Source: Mycobacterium asiaticum (GTDB lineage Bacteria; Actinomycetota; Actinomycetes; Mycobacteriales; Mycobacteriaceae). Taken from it: a stretch of DNA of 35,936 nt. Location of the stretch: the NCBI RefSeq assembly GCF_001673315.1, contig NZ_LZLQ01000001.1, positions 1-35,936 on the forward strand. Reading direction: 5' to 3'. Below, one piece after another: positions 23,704-31,247 of this stretch. Made by a program: the position numbers and the translations under genes. A model generated the notes under the pieces. That model ran no database searches, was not told the DNA's origin, and saw only the letters and a program-made list of their open reading frames with translations. Position 1 is the first letter of the stretch. Every line of letters begins with the position of its first letter.

Positions 23704-25190
23704 GGCCGATCCTCCCGGGTCTTGGCAGTGCTGGCATTGGATAGTCGCGCTACCACCTCATCACGAACGGCCGATCGGCGCGCCTTTCCGGCGTCGTCGC
23801 GCAACGGCGTGTCGACGAATTCCACGGTGCGAGGCACTTTGTAGGCGGCCAGTTGGTCGCCGACGAACCGCTGGACTGTCGGGGCATCCAGTTCGGATCC
23901 GGTCACCGTGTGTACCAACACGTGCGGCACCTGTCCCAGATCCTCGTGCGGCACACCAACCACCAAGCAGGACAACACGTCTGGGTGCGCAGAAAGGGCG
24001 TTCTCGATTTCGGCCGGGTAGACGTTGCGCCCGCCGACGGTGAACATGTCGACCCGCCGATCCGACAGGCAGAGGAAGCCGTCGGCGTCGAAATAGCCGA
24101 GATCGCCCAGGGAATCCCAACCGTCCCGGCTCTTGGCTTTGACGCCCACGTACCGGTAGGTCGCCGCGCTGCCAGGGTTGGGACGCATGTAGATCTCGCC
24201 CACGACGCCCGGCGGGCACGGATTGCCGTCATCGTCGAGCACCTTCATCTGACCGGAGACCACCTGACCGACCGAGCCCGGGTGGGCCAGCCACTGCTCA
24301 CCGTTGATGAAGGTCAGCGCCTGCAATTCGGTGCCGCCGTAGAGCTCCCACAGCGCTTCGGGTCCCAGCAACTCGATCCATGCCTGCTTGACGGCCGGCG
24401 GGCAGGGCGCGCCGACGTGCCAGAAGCGCCGGATCGAGGACAGGTCATAGGAATCCGGGTCCGCGTTGTAGACGGGTAGGACCCGCTGCATGATCGTCGG
24501 CACTGTGGTGAGAAAGGTGACCCGGTGGTCGGCGATCACCCGGAGGAACTCATGCGGATCAAATCGGGGCAGCAACACCAGGTGGTGACGCATCAGCAGC
24601 GCGATGGTGGCGGTGGTGAAACCGGTGTTGTGGCTCAGCGGCACCGGCACCAGGCTGGTGTCACCTTCCTGGGCGCCCAGCGGGGCGCCGATGGCCGCCG
24701 GTACCCGGCTGTCGCCACCGGCTTCGATCAGTTTGGGGCGTCCGGTGCTGCCGCCGGAGGCCAACGACTTCCAAACCGGCGACACCGCCTCCGGCAGTGC
24801 TGCGTCCGAGTACGGGTCGGCGACGAAACCCATTGGCACGCTGGGGATCTCACCAGCGGGGTCGGCTCGCCCGACGAGCAGTGACCGGGGCTTCAACTCC
24901 AGTAACGCGGACAGCTCCGCCTCGGGGAGCCGCGGCGACAGCGGCTGAGGTATCGCGCCCAGCTTCCAGCACGCCACCGTCGCCTGCACCCACTCCACGG
25001 AGTTCGGCAACAGGATGCTGACGTAGCTGCCCAGGGTCACACCACGCTCGGCATACGCGCGGGCCAGCCGGTTGGTCGAGCTGTCGAGTTCGGCGCGGGT
25101 GAGCGTGTCTGCACCGCAGGTGACCGCCGGCTCGTCCGGCGCGATCTCGGCCAGTGCCGAGATCTGAGTTCCGATCGGCGCGACCGTCAC
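23700..25190 (-). CDS. AMP-binding acyl-CoA ligase (FadD-like)
   Basis: 496-residue adenylate-forming enzyme. The phosphate-binding loop reads ASGGSTGRPK (144-153), the A5 motif is ELYGGTELQ, the hinge is SDRRVDMFTVGGRNVYPAE, and the C-terminal lysine is K469 (DDAGKARR). The FASGGSTG-like loop resembles bile-acid/short-chain CoA ligases rather than long-chain FadD enzymes, but the acid is not known. The GTG start at 25190 overlaps the php stop by four bases, and the stop overlaps the PP2C start by four, so the three genes are translationally coupled. M. tuberculosis has no ligase at this place as I recall. Confidence 0.85.
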   Translation of the reverse strand: MTVAPIGTQISALAEIAPDEPAVTCGADTLTRAELDSSTNRLARAYAERGVTLGSYVSILLPNSVEWVQATVACWKLGAIPQPLSPRLPEAELSALLELKPRSLLVGRADPAGEIPSVPMGFVADPYSDAALPEAVSPVWKSLASGGSTGRPKLIEAGGDSRVPAAIGAPLGAQEGDTSLVPVPLSHNTGFTTATIALLMRHHLVLLPRFDPHEFLRVIADHRVTFLTTVPTIMQRVLPVYNADPDSYDLSSIRRFWHVGAPCPPAVKQAWIELLGPEALWELYGGTELQALTFINGEQWLAHPGSVGQVVSGQMKVLDDDGNPCPPGVVGEIYMRPNPGSAATYRYVGVKAKSRDGWDSLGDLGYFDADGFLCLSDRRVDMFTVGGRNVYPAEIENALSAHPDVLSCLVVGVPHEDLGQVPHVLVHTVTGSELDAPTVQRFVGDQLAAYKVPRTVEFVDTPLRDDAGKARRSAVRDEVVARLSNASTAKTREDRP

Positions 25191-26167
25191 TGATAGGCGC
25201 CCTGCCGATCGAAGATTTTGCGCGGGTTCTCGACGAGCATGGTGTGGATCTGCTCGTCGGTGACACCGCGTTCCTTGAGGGCCGGGATCACGTCGTTGTG
25301 GATGTGCAGGTAATGCCAGTTCGGCGCCATCTGCGGCACCAGATCTTCAGGCAGCGCGTCGAAGTAGCAGTTGGCGTCGTGGGAGAGCACCATCTTGTCG
25401 GCGTGCCCGCGCTCGCACATCGTCGCCACGATCTGGACCCGTTCCTCGAACGGCGAGATCACGTCGAGCCCGAACCGGTCCATGCCGAGGTAAGACCCGG
25501 CGGCGATGAGTTCCTCGAGGTAGCCGACGTCGGTGCTGTCGCCGGAGTGCCCGATGATCACCCGGCTCAAATCCACGCCTTCCTCTTCGAAGATGCGCTG
25601 CTGTTCGAGGCCGCGTCGCAAGCCGGCGTGGGTGTGGGTGGAGATCGGCACCCCGGTGCGTTTGTGCGCCTGGGCGACGGCCCGCAGCACGCGTTCGACT
25701 CCGGGCGTGATGCCGGGTTCGTCGGTGGCGCATTTGAGGATCCCGGCCTTGATGCCGGTGTCGGCGATGCCCTGTTCGATATCCCGGACGAACATGTCGG
25801 TCATGATCTCTGGGCCGCCCAGCAAGCCGCCGGGGCCTTCGTAGTGGAACCGGAACGGGATGTCGTTGTAGGTGTAAAGCCCGGTCGCCACAACGATATT
25901 CAGCTCGGTTTCGGCTGCCACCCGGGCGATGCGCGGGATGTAGCGGCCCAGCCCGATGACGGTGAGGTCGACGATGGTGTCCACGCCGCGGGATTTCAAC
26001 TCGTTGAGGCGGGCGACCGCGTCGGCTACCCGCTTCTCCTCATCCCCCCAGGCGTCCGGATAGTTGAGTGCGATTTCGGTGGTCATGATGAACACGTGCT
26101 CGTGCATGAGCGTGACGCCGAGATCCGCGGTATCGATTGTTCCGCGAGCGGTATTGAGTCCTGACAC
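25187..26167 (-). CDS. php: Phosphotriesterase-like lactonase (Php, Rv0230c-like)
   Basis: 326 residues, equal to Rv0230c. Metal-dependent TIM-barrel hydrolase of the phosphotriesterase-like lactonase group, which hydrolyses acyl-homoserine or other lactones and, weakly, organophosphates. The binuclear metal ligands are visible: H22 and H24 (MHEHVF), K145 (GILKC), H178 (STHTHA), H207 (IIGHSGD) and D264 (LSHDAN). GTG 26167 gives the family length; the open frame continues far upstream, but over the fadE4 gene, and that part is not coding. It is the first gene of the php-ligase-PP2C operon and divergent from fadE4. A lactone-opening step followed by CoA activation would suit the gene order. Confidence 0.9.
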   Translation of the reverse strand: MSGLNTARGTIDTADLGVTLMHEHVFIMTTEIALNYPDAWGDEEKRVADAVARLNELKSRGVDTIVDLTVIGLGRYIPRIARVAAETELNIVVATGLYTYNDIPFRFHYEGPGGLLGGPEIMTDMFVRDIEQGIADTGIKAGILKCATDEPGITPGVERVLRAVAQAHKRTGVPISTHTHAGLRRGLEQQRIFEEEGVDLSRVIIGHSGDSTDVGYLEELIAAGSYLGMDRFGLDVISPFEERVQIVATMCERGHADKMVLSHDANCYFDALPEDLVPQMAPNWHYLHIHNDVIPALKERGVTDEQIHTMLVENPRKIFDRQGAYQ

Positions 26168-26227
26168 GCCTTTGATGCTAGGTCGCTGCGGCGCCTTACC
26201 AACAGGGTCGTTTTGTTCCGGCTCGTG

Positions 26228-26243
26228 CGGTATTGCAGTACCG
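26228..26243. promoter_or_regulatory. Near-palindrome between php and fadE4
   Basis: CGGTATTGCAGTACCG is symmetrical except for one base pair. It lies in the 114-bp gap between the divergent php and fadE4 genes, 39 bp before the fadE4 ATG. It is a candidate shared operator; the regulator is not known and the site differs from the operator at 28032. Confidence 0.45.
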
Positions 26244-26281
26244 TCTACCCGTCCTGCCAGCACCTCTCGGGAGCCAACCAC

Positions 26282-28003
26282 ATGCTGCTCAACCCCAATG
26301 ACCTGCAACGCAAGTATCCGGACAGCCGTTCGGGCGAGATCATGCAGGCGACGGTGGACTTCTTCGAGAACCGCGGCAAGGCCAAACTCAAGCACGACGA
26401 TCACGAGCGCCGCTGGTATTCGGACTTTCTGAACCACATCGGGCAGCACCGCATCTTCGCCTCCCTGCTGACGCCGGCCGAATACGGTGCCTCGGATCCG
26501 GCTTTGGCCTGTCGTTGGGACACCTACCGGATCAGCGAATTCGCCGAAATCATCGGCTTTTACGGCCTGAGCTACTGGTACCCGTTCCAGGTGACAGCAC
26601 TGGGTCTGGGCCCGATCTGGATGAGCGACAACGAGGACGCCAAACGCAAAGCGGCCGCGCAACTCGAACAGGGTGAGGTGTTCGCGTTCGGACTTTCGGA
26701 GCAGACGCACGGCGCCGACGTCTACCAGACCGACATGATCCTCACTCCGTCCGAGCACGGCTGGACCGCCACCGGCGAGAAGTACTACATCGGCAACGCC
26801 AACGTCGCCCGCATGGTCTCGACCTTCGGCAAGATCGAGGGCTCGTCGGGGAATCCCGACGAATACGTCTTCTTCGTCGCCGACTCCCAGCACGACCGGT
26901 ACGACCTGAAGAAGAACGTCGTCAATTCGCAGAACTACGTGGCGAATTACGCGCTCCGGGAATACCCGGTGACCGAAGCGGACCTGTTGCACCGCGGCAT
27001 GGGCGCGTTCCACGCCGCGCTGAACACGGTCAACGTGTGCAAGTACAACCTGGGCTGGGGCGCAATCGGCATGTGCACCCACGCGTTCTACGAATCGATC
27101 ACGCATGCCGCCAACCGGCACCTGTACGGCACCGTCGTCACCGAGTTCAGCCATGTGCGACGGCTGCTCACCGATGCCTACGCCCGCCTCGTCGCGATGC
27201 GGTTGGTCGCGAGCCGTGCCAGCGACTACATGCGCAGCGCGTCCGCCGATGACCGCCGCTACCTGCTGTACAGCCCGCTCACCAAGGCCAAGGTGACCAG
27301 CGAAGGCGAGCGCGTCATCACCGCGTTGTGGGATGTCATCGCGGCCAAGGGCGTGGAGAAGGACACCTTCTTCGAGACTGTGGCCCGCGAGATAGGGCTG
27401 TTGCCACGGTTGGAGGGCACAGTTCACATCAACATCGGGCTGTTGGCCAAGTTCATGCCCAACTTCCTGTTCGCACCGGACGGCGCGCTGCCGCTCATCG
27501 GTCGGCGCGACGACGCGGCCGACGACACCTTCCTGTTCAACCAGGGGCCCACCGGCGGACTGGGCAAGGTGCGCTTCCACGACTGGCGGGCGCCGTTCGA
27601 CAGCTATGGGCATCTACCCAACGTCGCGCTGTTGCGCGAGCAGATCGACGTGCTGGCCGAGATGCTGGCCGGGGCCACACCGGATGCCGCTCAGCAGAAG
27701 GACATCGACTTCGCCTTCGGCGTGGGGCAGCTGTTCGCCCTGGTGCCCTATGCCCAGCTGATCTTGGAGGAAGCGCCGCTGACGGGTGTGGACGAGGCGC
27801 TGATCGACGAAATCTTCAGTCTGCTGGTCCGCGACTTCAACAGTTATGCAGTCGAACTCCACGACAAGGCCGCTACCACCGCCGAGCAGGGCCGCTTCGC
27901 GCTGCGGATGATCCGCCGTCCGGTGCACGATTCTGCGACCTACGACAAGGTGTGGAAGGAATACGTGCTGCCGCTCAACGGCGCGTATGAGATGCGTCCA
28001 TAG
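26282..28003 (+). CDS. fadE4: Acyl-CoA dehydrogenase FadE4
   Basis: 573-residue flavoprotein matching Rv0231 (about 568 residues). The acyl-CoA dehydrogenase middle domain shows FAFGLSEQTHGADVY (about 138-152) and GEKYYIGNANVA, the FAD/substrate-contact beta domain; two long helical regions follow, with YNLGWGAIGMCTHAF and the HVRRLLTDAYARL helix. It should form a 2,3-double bond in an acyl-CoA and feed electrons to ETF. ATG 26282 lies inside a longer open frame and is preferred for family length. It is followed after 65 bp by the TetR gene, which has its own promoter. Confidence 0.88.
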   Translation: MLLNPNDLQRKYPDSRSGEIMQATVDFFENRGKAKLKHDDHERRWYSDFLNHIGQHRIFASLLTPAEYGASDPALACRWDTYRISEFAEIIGFYGLSYWYPFQVTALGLGPIWMSDNEDAKRKAAAQLEQGEVFAFGLSEQTHGADVYQTDMILTPSEHGWTATGEKYYIGNANVARMVSTFGKIEGSSGNPDEYVFFVADSQHDRYDLKKNVVNSQNYVANYALREYPVTEADLLHRGMGAFHAALNTVNVCKYNLGWGAIGMCTHAFYESITHAANRHLYGTVVTEFSHVRRLLTDAYARLVAMRLVASRASDYMRSASADDRRYLLYSPLTKAKVTSEGERVITALWDVIAAKGVEKDTFFETVAREIGLLPRLEGTVHINIGLLAKFMPNFLFAPDGALPLIGRRDDAADDTFLFNQGPTGGLGKVRFHDWRAPFDSYGHLPNVALLREQIDVLAEMLAGATPDAAQQKDIDFAFGVGQLFALVPYAQLILEEAPLTGVDEALIDEIFSLLVRDFNSYAVELHDKAATTAEQGRFALRMIRRPVHDSATYDKVWKEYVLPLNGAYEMRP

Positions 28004-28007
28004 TCGC

Positions 28008-28035
28008 TTGACTGTGAACTAACTCACAGTAGTAT
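28008..28035 (+). promoter_or_regulatory. SigA-type promoter of the TetR-R2lox operon
   Basis: TTGACT (28008-28013) and TAGTAT (28030-28035) are separated by 16 bases, close to the housekeeping consensus for mycobacteria. Transcription would start near 28042, inside the overlapping palindrome. The promoter begins only five bases after the fadE4 stop codon. Confidence 0.6.
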
Positions 28036-28050
28036 GACCAGTGGTCATAC
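28032..28050. promoter_or_regulatory. Perfect 19-bp TetR operator
   Basis: GTATGACCAGTGGTCATAC has two exact 9-bp arms around a central G. It overlaps the -10 element and the predicted start of transcription, and lies 19 bp before the TetR ATG. This is the classical layout for an autoregulating TetR repressor that also controls the overlapping R2lox gene. Confidence 0.8.
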
Positions 28051-28068
28051 CAGTTGGAAAGGGTTGTT

Positions 28069-28773
28069 ATGCCGACGGTTACCTGGGCTCGAGTCGATCC
28101 GGCTCGTCGAACCGCTGTCATCGAAGCGGCGGAGGAGGAATTCGGTGCCCATGGGTTCTCCAACGGCAGCCTGAACGTCATCGCCCGGCGCGCCGGAGTG
28201 GCCAAAGGCAGTTTGTTCCAGTACTTCGCCGATAAGCGTGACCTGTACGCCTTCATCGCCGACGTGGCCAGCCAACGGGTGCGGGCTTACGTCGAGGACA
28301 TCATCTGCGAGCTGGATCCGACCCGGCCGTTCTTCGCTTTCCTCACCGACCTGCTGGACGCCTGGGTGGCCTACTACGCCGAGCATCCCCGGGAGCGCGC
28401 GCTGCATGCCGCGGCGACCCTGGAGGTGGACACCGACGCCCGGATCAGCGTGCGAAACGTCATCCACCGGCACTACCTGGAGGTGTTGCGTCCGCTGGTG
28501 ACCGAGGCACAGCGCCGTGGTGACGTGCGGGCGGACTCTGACACGGACGCGTTGCTGTCGCTGCTGCTGATGATTTTCCCGCACCTGGCGCTGGCGCCCT
28601 ACATGCGCGGCCTGGACCCGATCCTGGGTCTGGACGAGCCCACGCCGGAGCAACCGGCGCTGGCGGTGCGCAGGCTGGTCGCGGTCCTTTCCGATGCCTT
28701 CGCGCCCCGCCCTTCGGCCGTCAGGGTTGAGTCCGCCGACCACGATCGCCCACGAAAGGCAGGGATCACATGA
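28069..28773 (+). CDS. TetR-family regulator (Rv0232-like)
   Basis: 234 residues. The helix-turn-helix is at about 34-58 ([20 protein letters not shown]), followed by a mostly helical ligand-binding domain. Rv0232 (about 229 residues) is the counterpart. GGAAAGGG lies ahead of ATG 28069, which is preferred over GTG 28054. A perfect 19-bp operator overlaps its promoter, so it most likely represses its own gene. Its stop overlaps the start of R2lox by four bases (ATGA), so the R2lox gene falls under the same control. The ligand is unknown; a lipid or acyl-CoA is possible given fadE4 next door. Confidence 0.88.
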   Translation: MPTVTWARVDPARRTAVIEAAEEEFGAHGFSNGSLNVIARRAGVAKGSLFQYFADKRDLYAFIADVASQRVRAYVEDIICELDPTRPFFAFLTDLLDAWVAYYAEHPRERALHAAATLEVDTDARISVRNVIHRHYLEVLRPLVTEAQRRGDVRADSDTDALLSLLLMIFPHLALAPYMRGLDPILGLDEPTPEQPALAVRRLVAVLSDAFAPRPSAVRVESADHDRPRKAGIT

Positions 28774-29708
28774 CGCGCACGGGTTCCGGCTCCATGGTCG
28801 CCGGCGGTCTCAACTGGGATAGCTTGCCGCTCAAGCTGTTCGCCGGTGGCAACGCCAAGTTCTGGAACCCGGCCGATATCGACTTCTCCCGCGACCTGGA
28901 GGACTGGGAGAAGCTGTCGGATCGCGAGCGTCATTACGCCACTCGGCTGTGCGCGCAGTTCATCGCCGGCGAGGAGGCGGTCACCGAGGACATCCAGCCG
29001 TTCATGGCCGCGATGCGGGCCGAAGGCCGACTCGGCGACGAGATGTACCTGACTCAGTTCGCGTTCGAGGAGGCCAAGCACGTCCAGGTGTTCCGGATGT
29101 GGCTGGACGCGGTCGGCATGGCCGCAGACCTGCACAGCTACCTCGACGACCTGCCGACCTACCGTCAGATTTTCTACGACGTGCTGCCGCAGTGCCTCAA
29201 CGCGCTGACCGACGATCCGTCGCCGGCAGCCCAGGTGCGCGCCTCGGTGACTTACAACCACATCGTGGAAGGCATGTTGGCGCTGACGGGCTATTACGCC
29301 TGGAACAAGATCTGCGTGGAGCGCGACATCCTGCCCGGCATGCAGGAACTGATCCGCCGCATCGGCGACGACGAACGACGCCACATGGCCTGGGGCACCT
29401 TCACCTGTCGGCGCCACGTCGCCGCCGACGATGCCAACTGGACCGTCTTCGAGGACCGGATGAACGAACTGATCCCGCTGGCGCTGCGCCTCACCGAAGA
29501 AGGTGTCGCGCTGTACGGCGAGAAGCCGCCATTCGACCTGTCGTCCGACGACATGCTGCAGTACGCCTCAGACAAGGGGTTGCGCCGGTTCGGCACCATC
29601 AGCAGTGCCCGCGGCCGCCCGGTGGGCGAAATCGACCTCGACTATTCGCCGGTTCAGCTGGAGGACGACTTCGCCGACGAGGATCAGCGGGCCCTGGCCG
29701 CGGTCTAG
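28770..29708 (+). CDS. R2-like ligand-binding oxidase (R2lox, Rv0233-like)
   Basis: 312 residues, close to the 314 of Rv0233, historically called nrdB. R2lox proteins carry a mixed Mn/Fe centre in a ferritin-like four-helix bundle and bind a long-chain fatty acid; their physiological reaction is not known. All six metal ligands are in place by numbering: E68, E101, H104, E167, E202 and H205. V71 and Y162, which form the unusual Val-Tyr ether cross-link, are both present. The gene is translationally coupled to the TetR gene, and ends 22 bp before the convergent gabD1. It should not be read as a ribonucleotide reductase subunit. Confidence 0.92.
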   Translation: MTRTGSGSMVAGGLNWDSLPLKLFAGGNAKFWNPADIDFSRDLEDWEKLSDRERHYATRLCAQFIAGEEAVTEDIQPFMAAMRAEGRLGDEMYLTQFAFEEAKHVQVFRMWLDAVGMAADLHSYLDDLPTYRQIFYDVLPQCLNALTDDPSPAAQVRASVTYNHIVEGMLALTGYYAWNKICVERDILPGMQELIRRIGDDERRHMAWGTFTCRRHVAADDANWTVFEDRMNELIPLALRLTEEGVALYGEKPPFDLSSDDMLQYASDKGLRRFGTISSARGRPVGEIDLDYSPVQLEDDFADEDQRALAAV

Positions 29709-29730
29709 TTCTCTGCTCGCGGTCGAGTGG

Positions 29731-31107
29731 CTAGCCCACCCAGACCGTCTTGGCGTTGACAAACTCCCGGATGCCAAGGCCGGCCAGCTCGCGACCGTAG
29801 CCCGACCGCTTGATGCCGCCGAACCCGAGTTCGGGGTAGGACACGGTCATGCCGTTGATGAAGACCTGCCCGGCCTCGATGTCGTCGATGAACCGGCGCT
29901 GCTCGGCTTCGTCGTTGGTCCACGCGTTGGACCCGAGTCCGAAGCTGGTGGCGTTCGCGATCTCGATGGCCTCGTCGATGTCCTTGGCGCGGTACATCGA
30001 CGCAACCGGACCGAAGACCTCCTCTTTGTACAGCGCCATGTCCTTGGTGATGTCGGTGACCACCGTCGGCGGGTAGAACCACCCCGGCCGGTCCGGCTTC
30101 TGCCCGCCGACACGGACTTTCGCGCCCGCCTTTACGGCAGCCTCGACCTGCTCGGCGATCTCGTCGCGGCCCGATTCGGTGGCCAGCGGGCCCACGTCGG
30201 TATCCGGGTCCGTCGGGTCGCCCACTTTCAGCGCCTGCATCTGCTCGGCGAACTTGTCGACAAAGGTGTCGTAGATGTCGGTGTGGATGATGAATCGTTT
30301 GGCCGCGATGCAGGACTGGCCGTTGTTCTGCACGCGGGCCTTCACCGCGGTCTTGACCGCCTCGTCGAGGTCTGCCGACGGCATCACGATGAACGGGTCG
30401 CTGCCGCCGAGCTCCAGCACGGTGGGTTTGATCTCGTCACCACAAATGGCGGCCACGGATTGTCCGGCCGGTTCGCTGCCGGTGAGGGTGGCTGCCGCGA
30501 CCCGGGGGTCACGCAGGATGCGCTCGATGGCGCCCGACGAGATGAGCAGCGTCTGGAAGCAACCCTCCGGGAAGCCGCCGCGAGCGATGACGTCGGCAAG
30601 ATACAGCGCGGACTGCGGCACGTTCGAGGCGTGCTTGAGGATGCCGACGTTGCCCGCCATCAGGGCCGGAGCGGCGAACCGGACGGCCTGCCAGAGCGGG
30701 AAGTTCCACGGCATGATGGCCAGCACCACGCCGAGCGGTTGGTAGCGGACGTAGGCCTGCTTGGCCCCGACCTTCGAGGCTTCCGCCGGTTCGTCGGCGA
30801 GCAACTTCTCGGCGTTCTCCGCGTAGTAGCGAAAACCCTTCGCGCATTTCAGCGTTTCGGCCTTGGCCGAGGCCAGCGTCTTGCCCATTTCCAGGGTCAT
30901 CATCGCCGCGACGTCGTCGGCTTCTTTTTCCAGCAGGTCGGCCGTGGCGTTGGCCCATTCGGCGCGCTGGGCGAAGGTGGTGTTGTGCCGGTAGTCGAGG
31001 AAGCGTTCGTGGGCGCGCGCAATCGCGGCGTCGACTTCCTCGTCGGTGGCGGGGGTGAAGGTCTTGACTGTCTCGCCGGTGACCGGGTTGATGGTGGCGA
31101 TTGGCAC
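29731..31107 (-). CDS. gabD1: Succinate-semialdehyde dehydrogenase GabD1
   Basis: 458-residue cytoplasmic NADP-dependent enzyme oxidising succinic semialdehyde to succinate (counterpart of Rv0234c). Catalytic N135 (PWNFPLW), E232 (LELGGSDPF) and nucleophile C266 (NNGQSCIAAKR) are present. In the classical M. tuberculosis annotation the protein is longer at the N-terminus; here GTG 31107 with GAAGGATG ahead of it gives a complete enzyme. It is divergent from the ThDP-dependent enzyme gene across a 17-bp inverted repeat. GabD1 works with a 2-oxoglutarate decarboxylase route or the GABA shunt, so a ThDP enzyme as neighbour is suggestive but not proof of a shared pathway. Confidence 0.9.
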   Translation of the reverse strand: MPIATINPVTGETVKTFTPATDEEVDAAIARAHERFLDYRHNTTFAQRAEWANATADLLEKEADDVAAMMTLEMGKTLASAKAETLKCAKGFRYYAENAEKLLADEPAEASKVGAKQAYVRYQPLGVVLAIMPWNFPLWQAVRFAAPALMAGNVGILKHASNVPQSALYLADVIARGGFPEGCFQTLLISSGAIERILRDPRVAAATLTGSEPAGQSVAAICGDEIKPTVLELGGSDPFIVMPSADLDEAVKTAVKARVQNNGQSCIAAKRFIIHTDIYDTFVDKFAEQMQALKVGDPTDPDTDVGPLATESGRDEIAEQVEAAVKAGAKVRVGGQKPDRPGWFYPPTVVTDITKDMALYKEEVFGPVASMYRAKDIDEAIEIANATSFGLGSNAWTNDEAEQRRFIDDIEAGQVFINGMTVSYPELGFGGIKRSGYGRELAGLGIREFVNAKTVWVG

Positions 31108-31189
31108 GCTGACATCCTTCGTCTTGGGGTACTTGAGAAAGGTCGGTATATCTAGCCTGCCACTACTGTCGAGTTGTCGGTTCCTCAGT

Positions 31190-31206
31190 GGTTCGATTCA
31201 CGAACC
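31190..31206. promoter_or_regulatory. 17-bp inverted repeat between gabD1 and the ThDP enzyme
   Basis: GGTTCGATTCACGAACC has exact 6-bp arms around five bases. It lies in the 140-bp divergent gap, 41 bp before the ThDP enzyme start. It looks like an operator, but the arm order is opposite to the mycobacterial LexA box (CGAAC-n4-GTTCG), so SOS control is not implied. Confidence 0.5.
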
Positions 31207-31247
31207 GCATCGTCTCCGACGGGCGTGGCGAAAGGGAGGTGGCGCGG

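Noticed and set aside
26168..27613. Long N-terminal extension of the php frame over fadE4
   Set aside because: The php protein is complete from GTG 26167 at family length, and the upstream part lies opposite the well-supported fadE4 coding region.
28770..29708. Ribonucleotide reductase small subunit
   Set aside because: V71, Y162 and the ligand set match R2lox, which lacks the radical tyrosine role; no large-subunit gene is nearby.
31190..31206. SOS box
   Set aside because: The arms are in the opposite order to the mycobacterial LexA site and the spacer is five bases instead of four.
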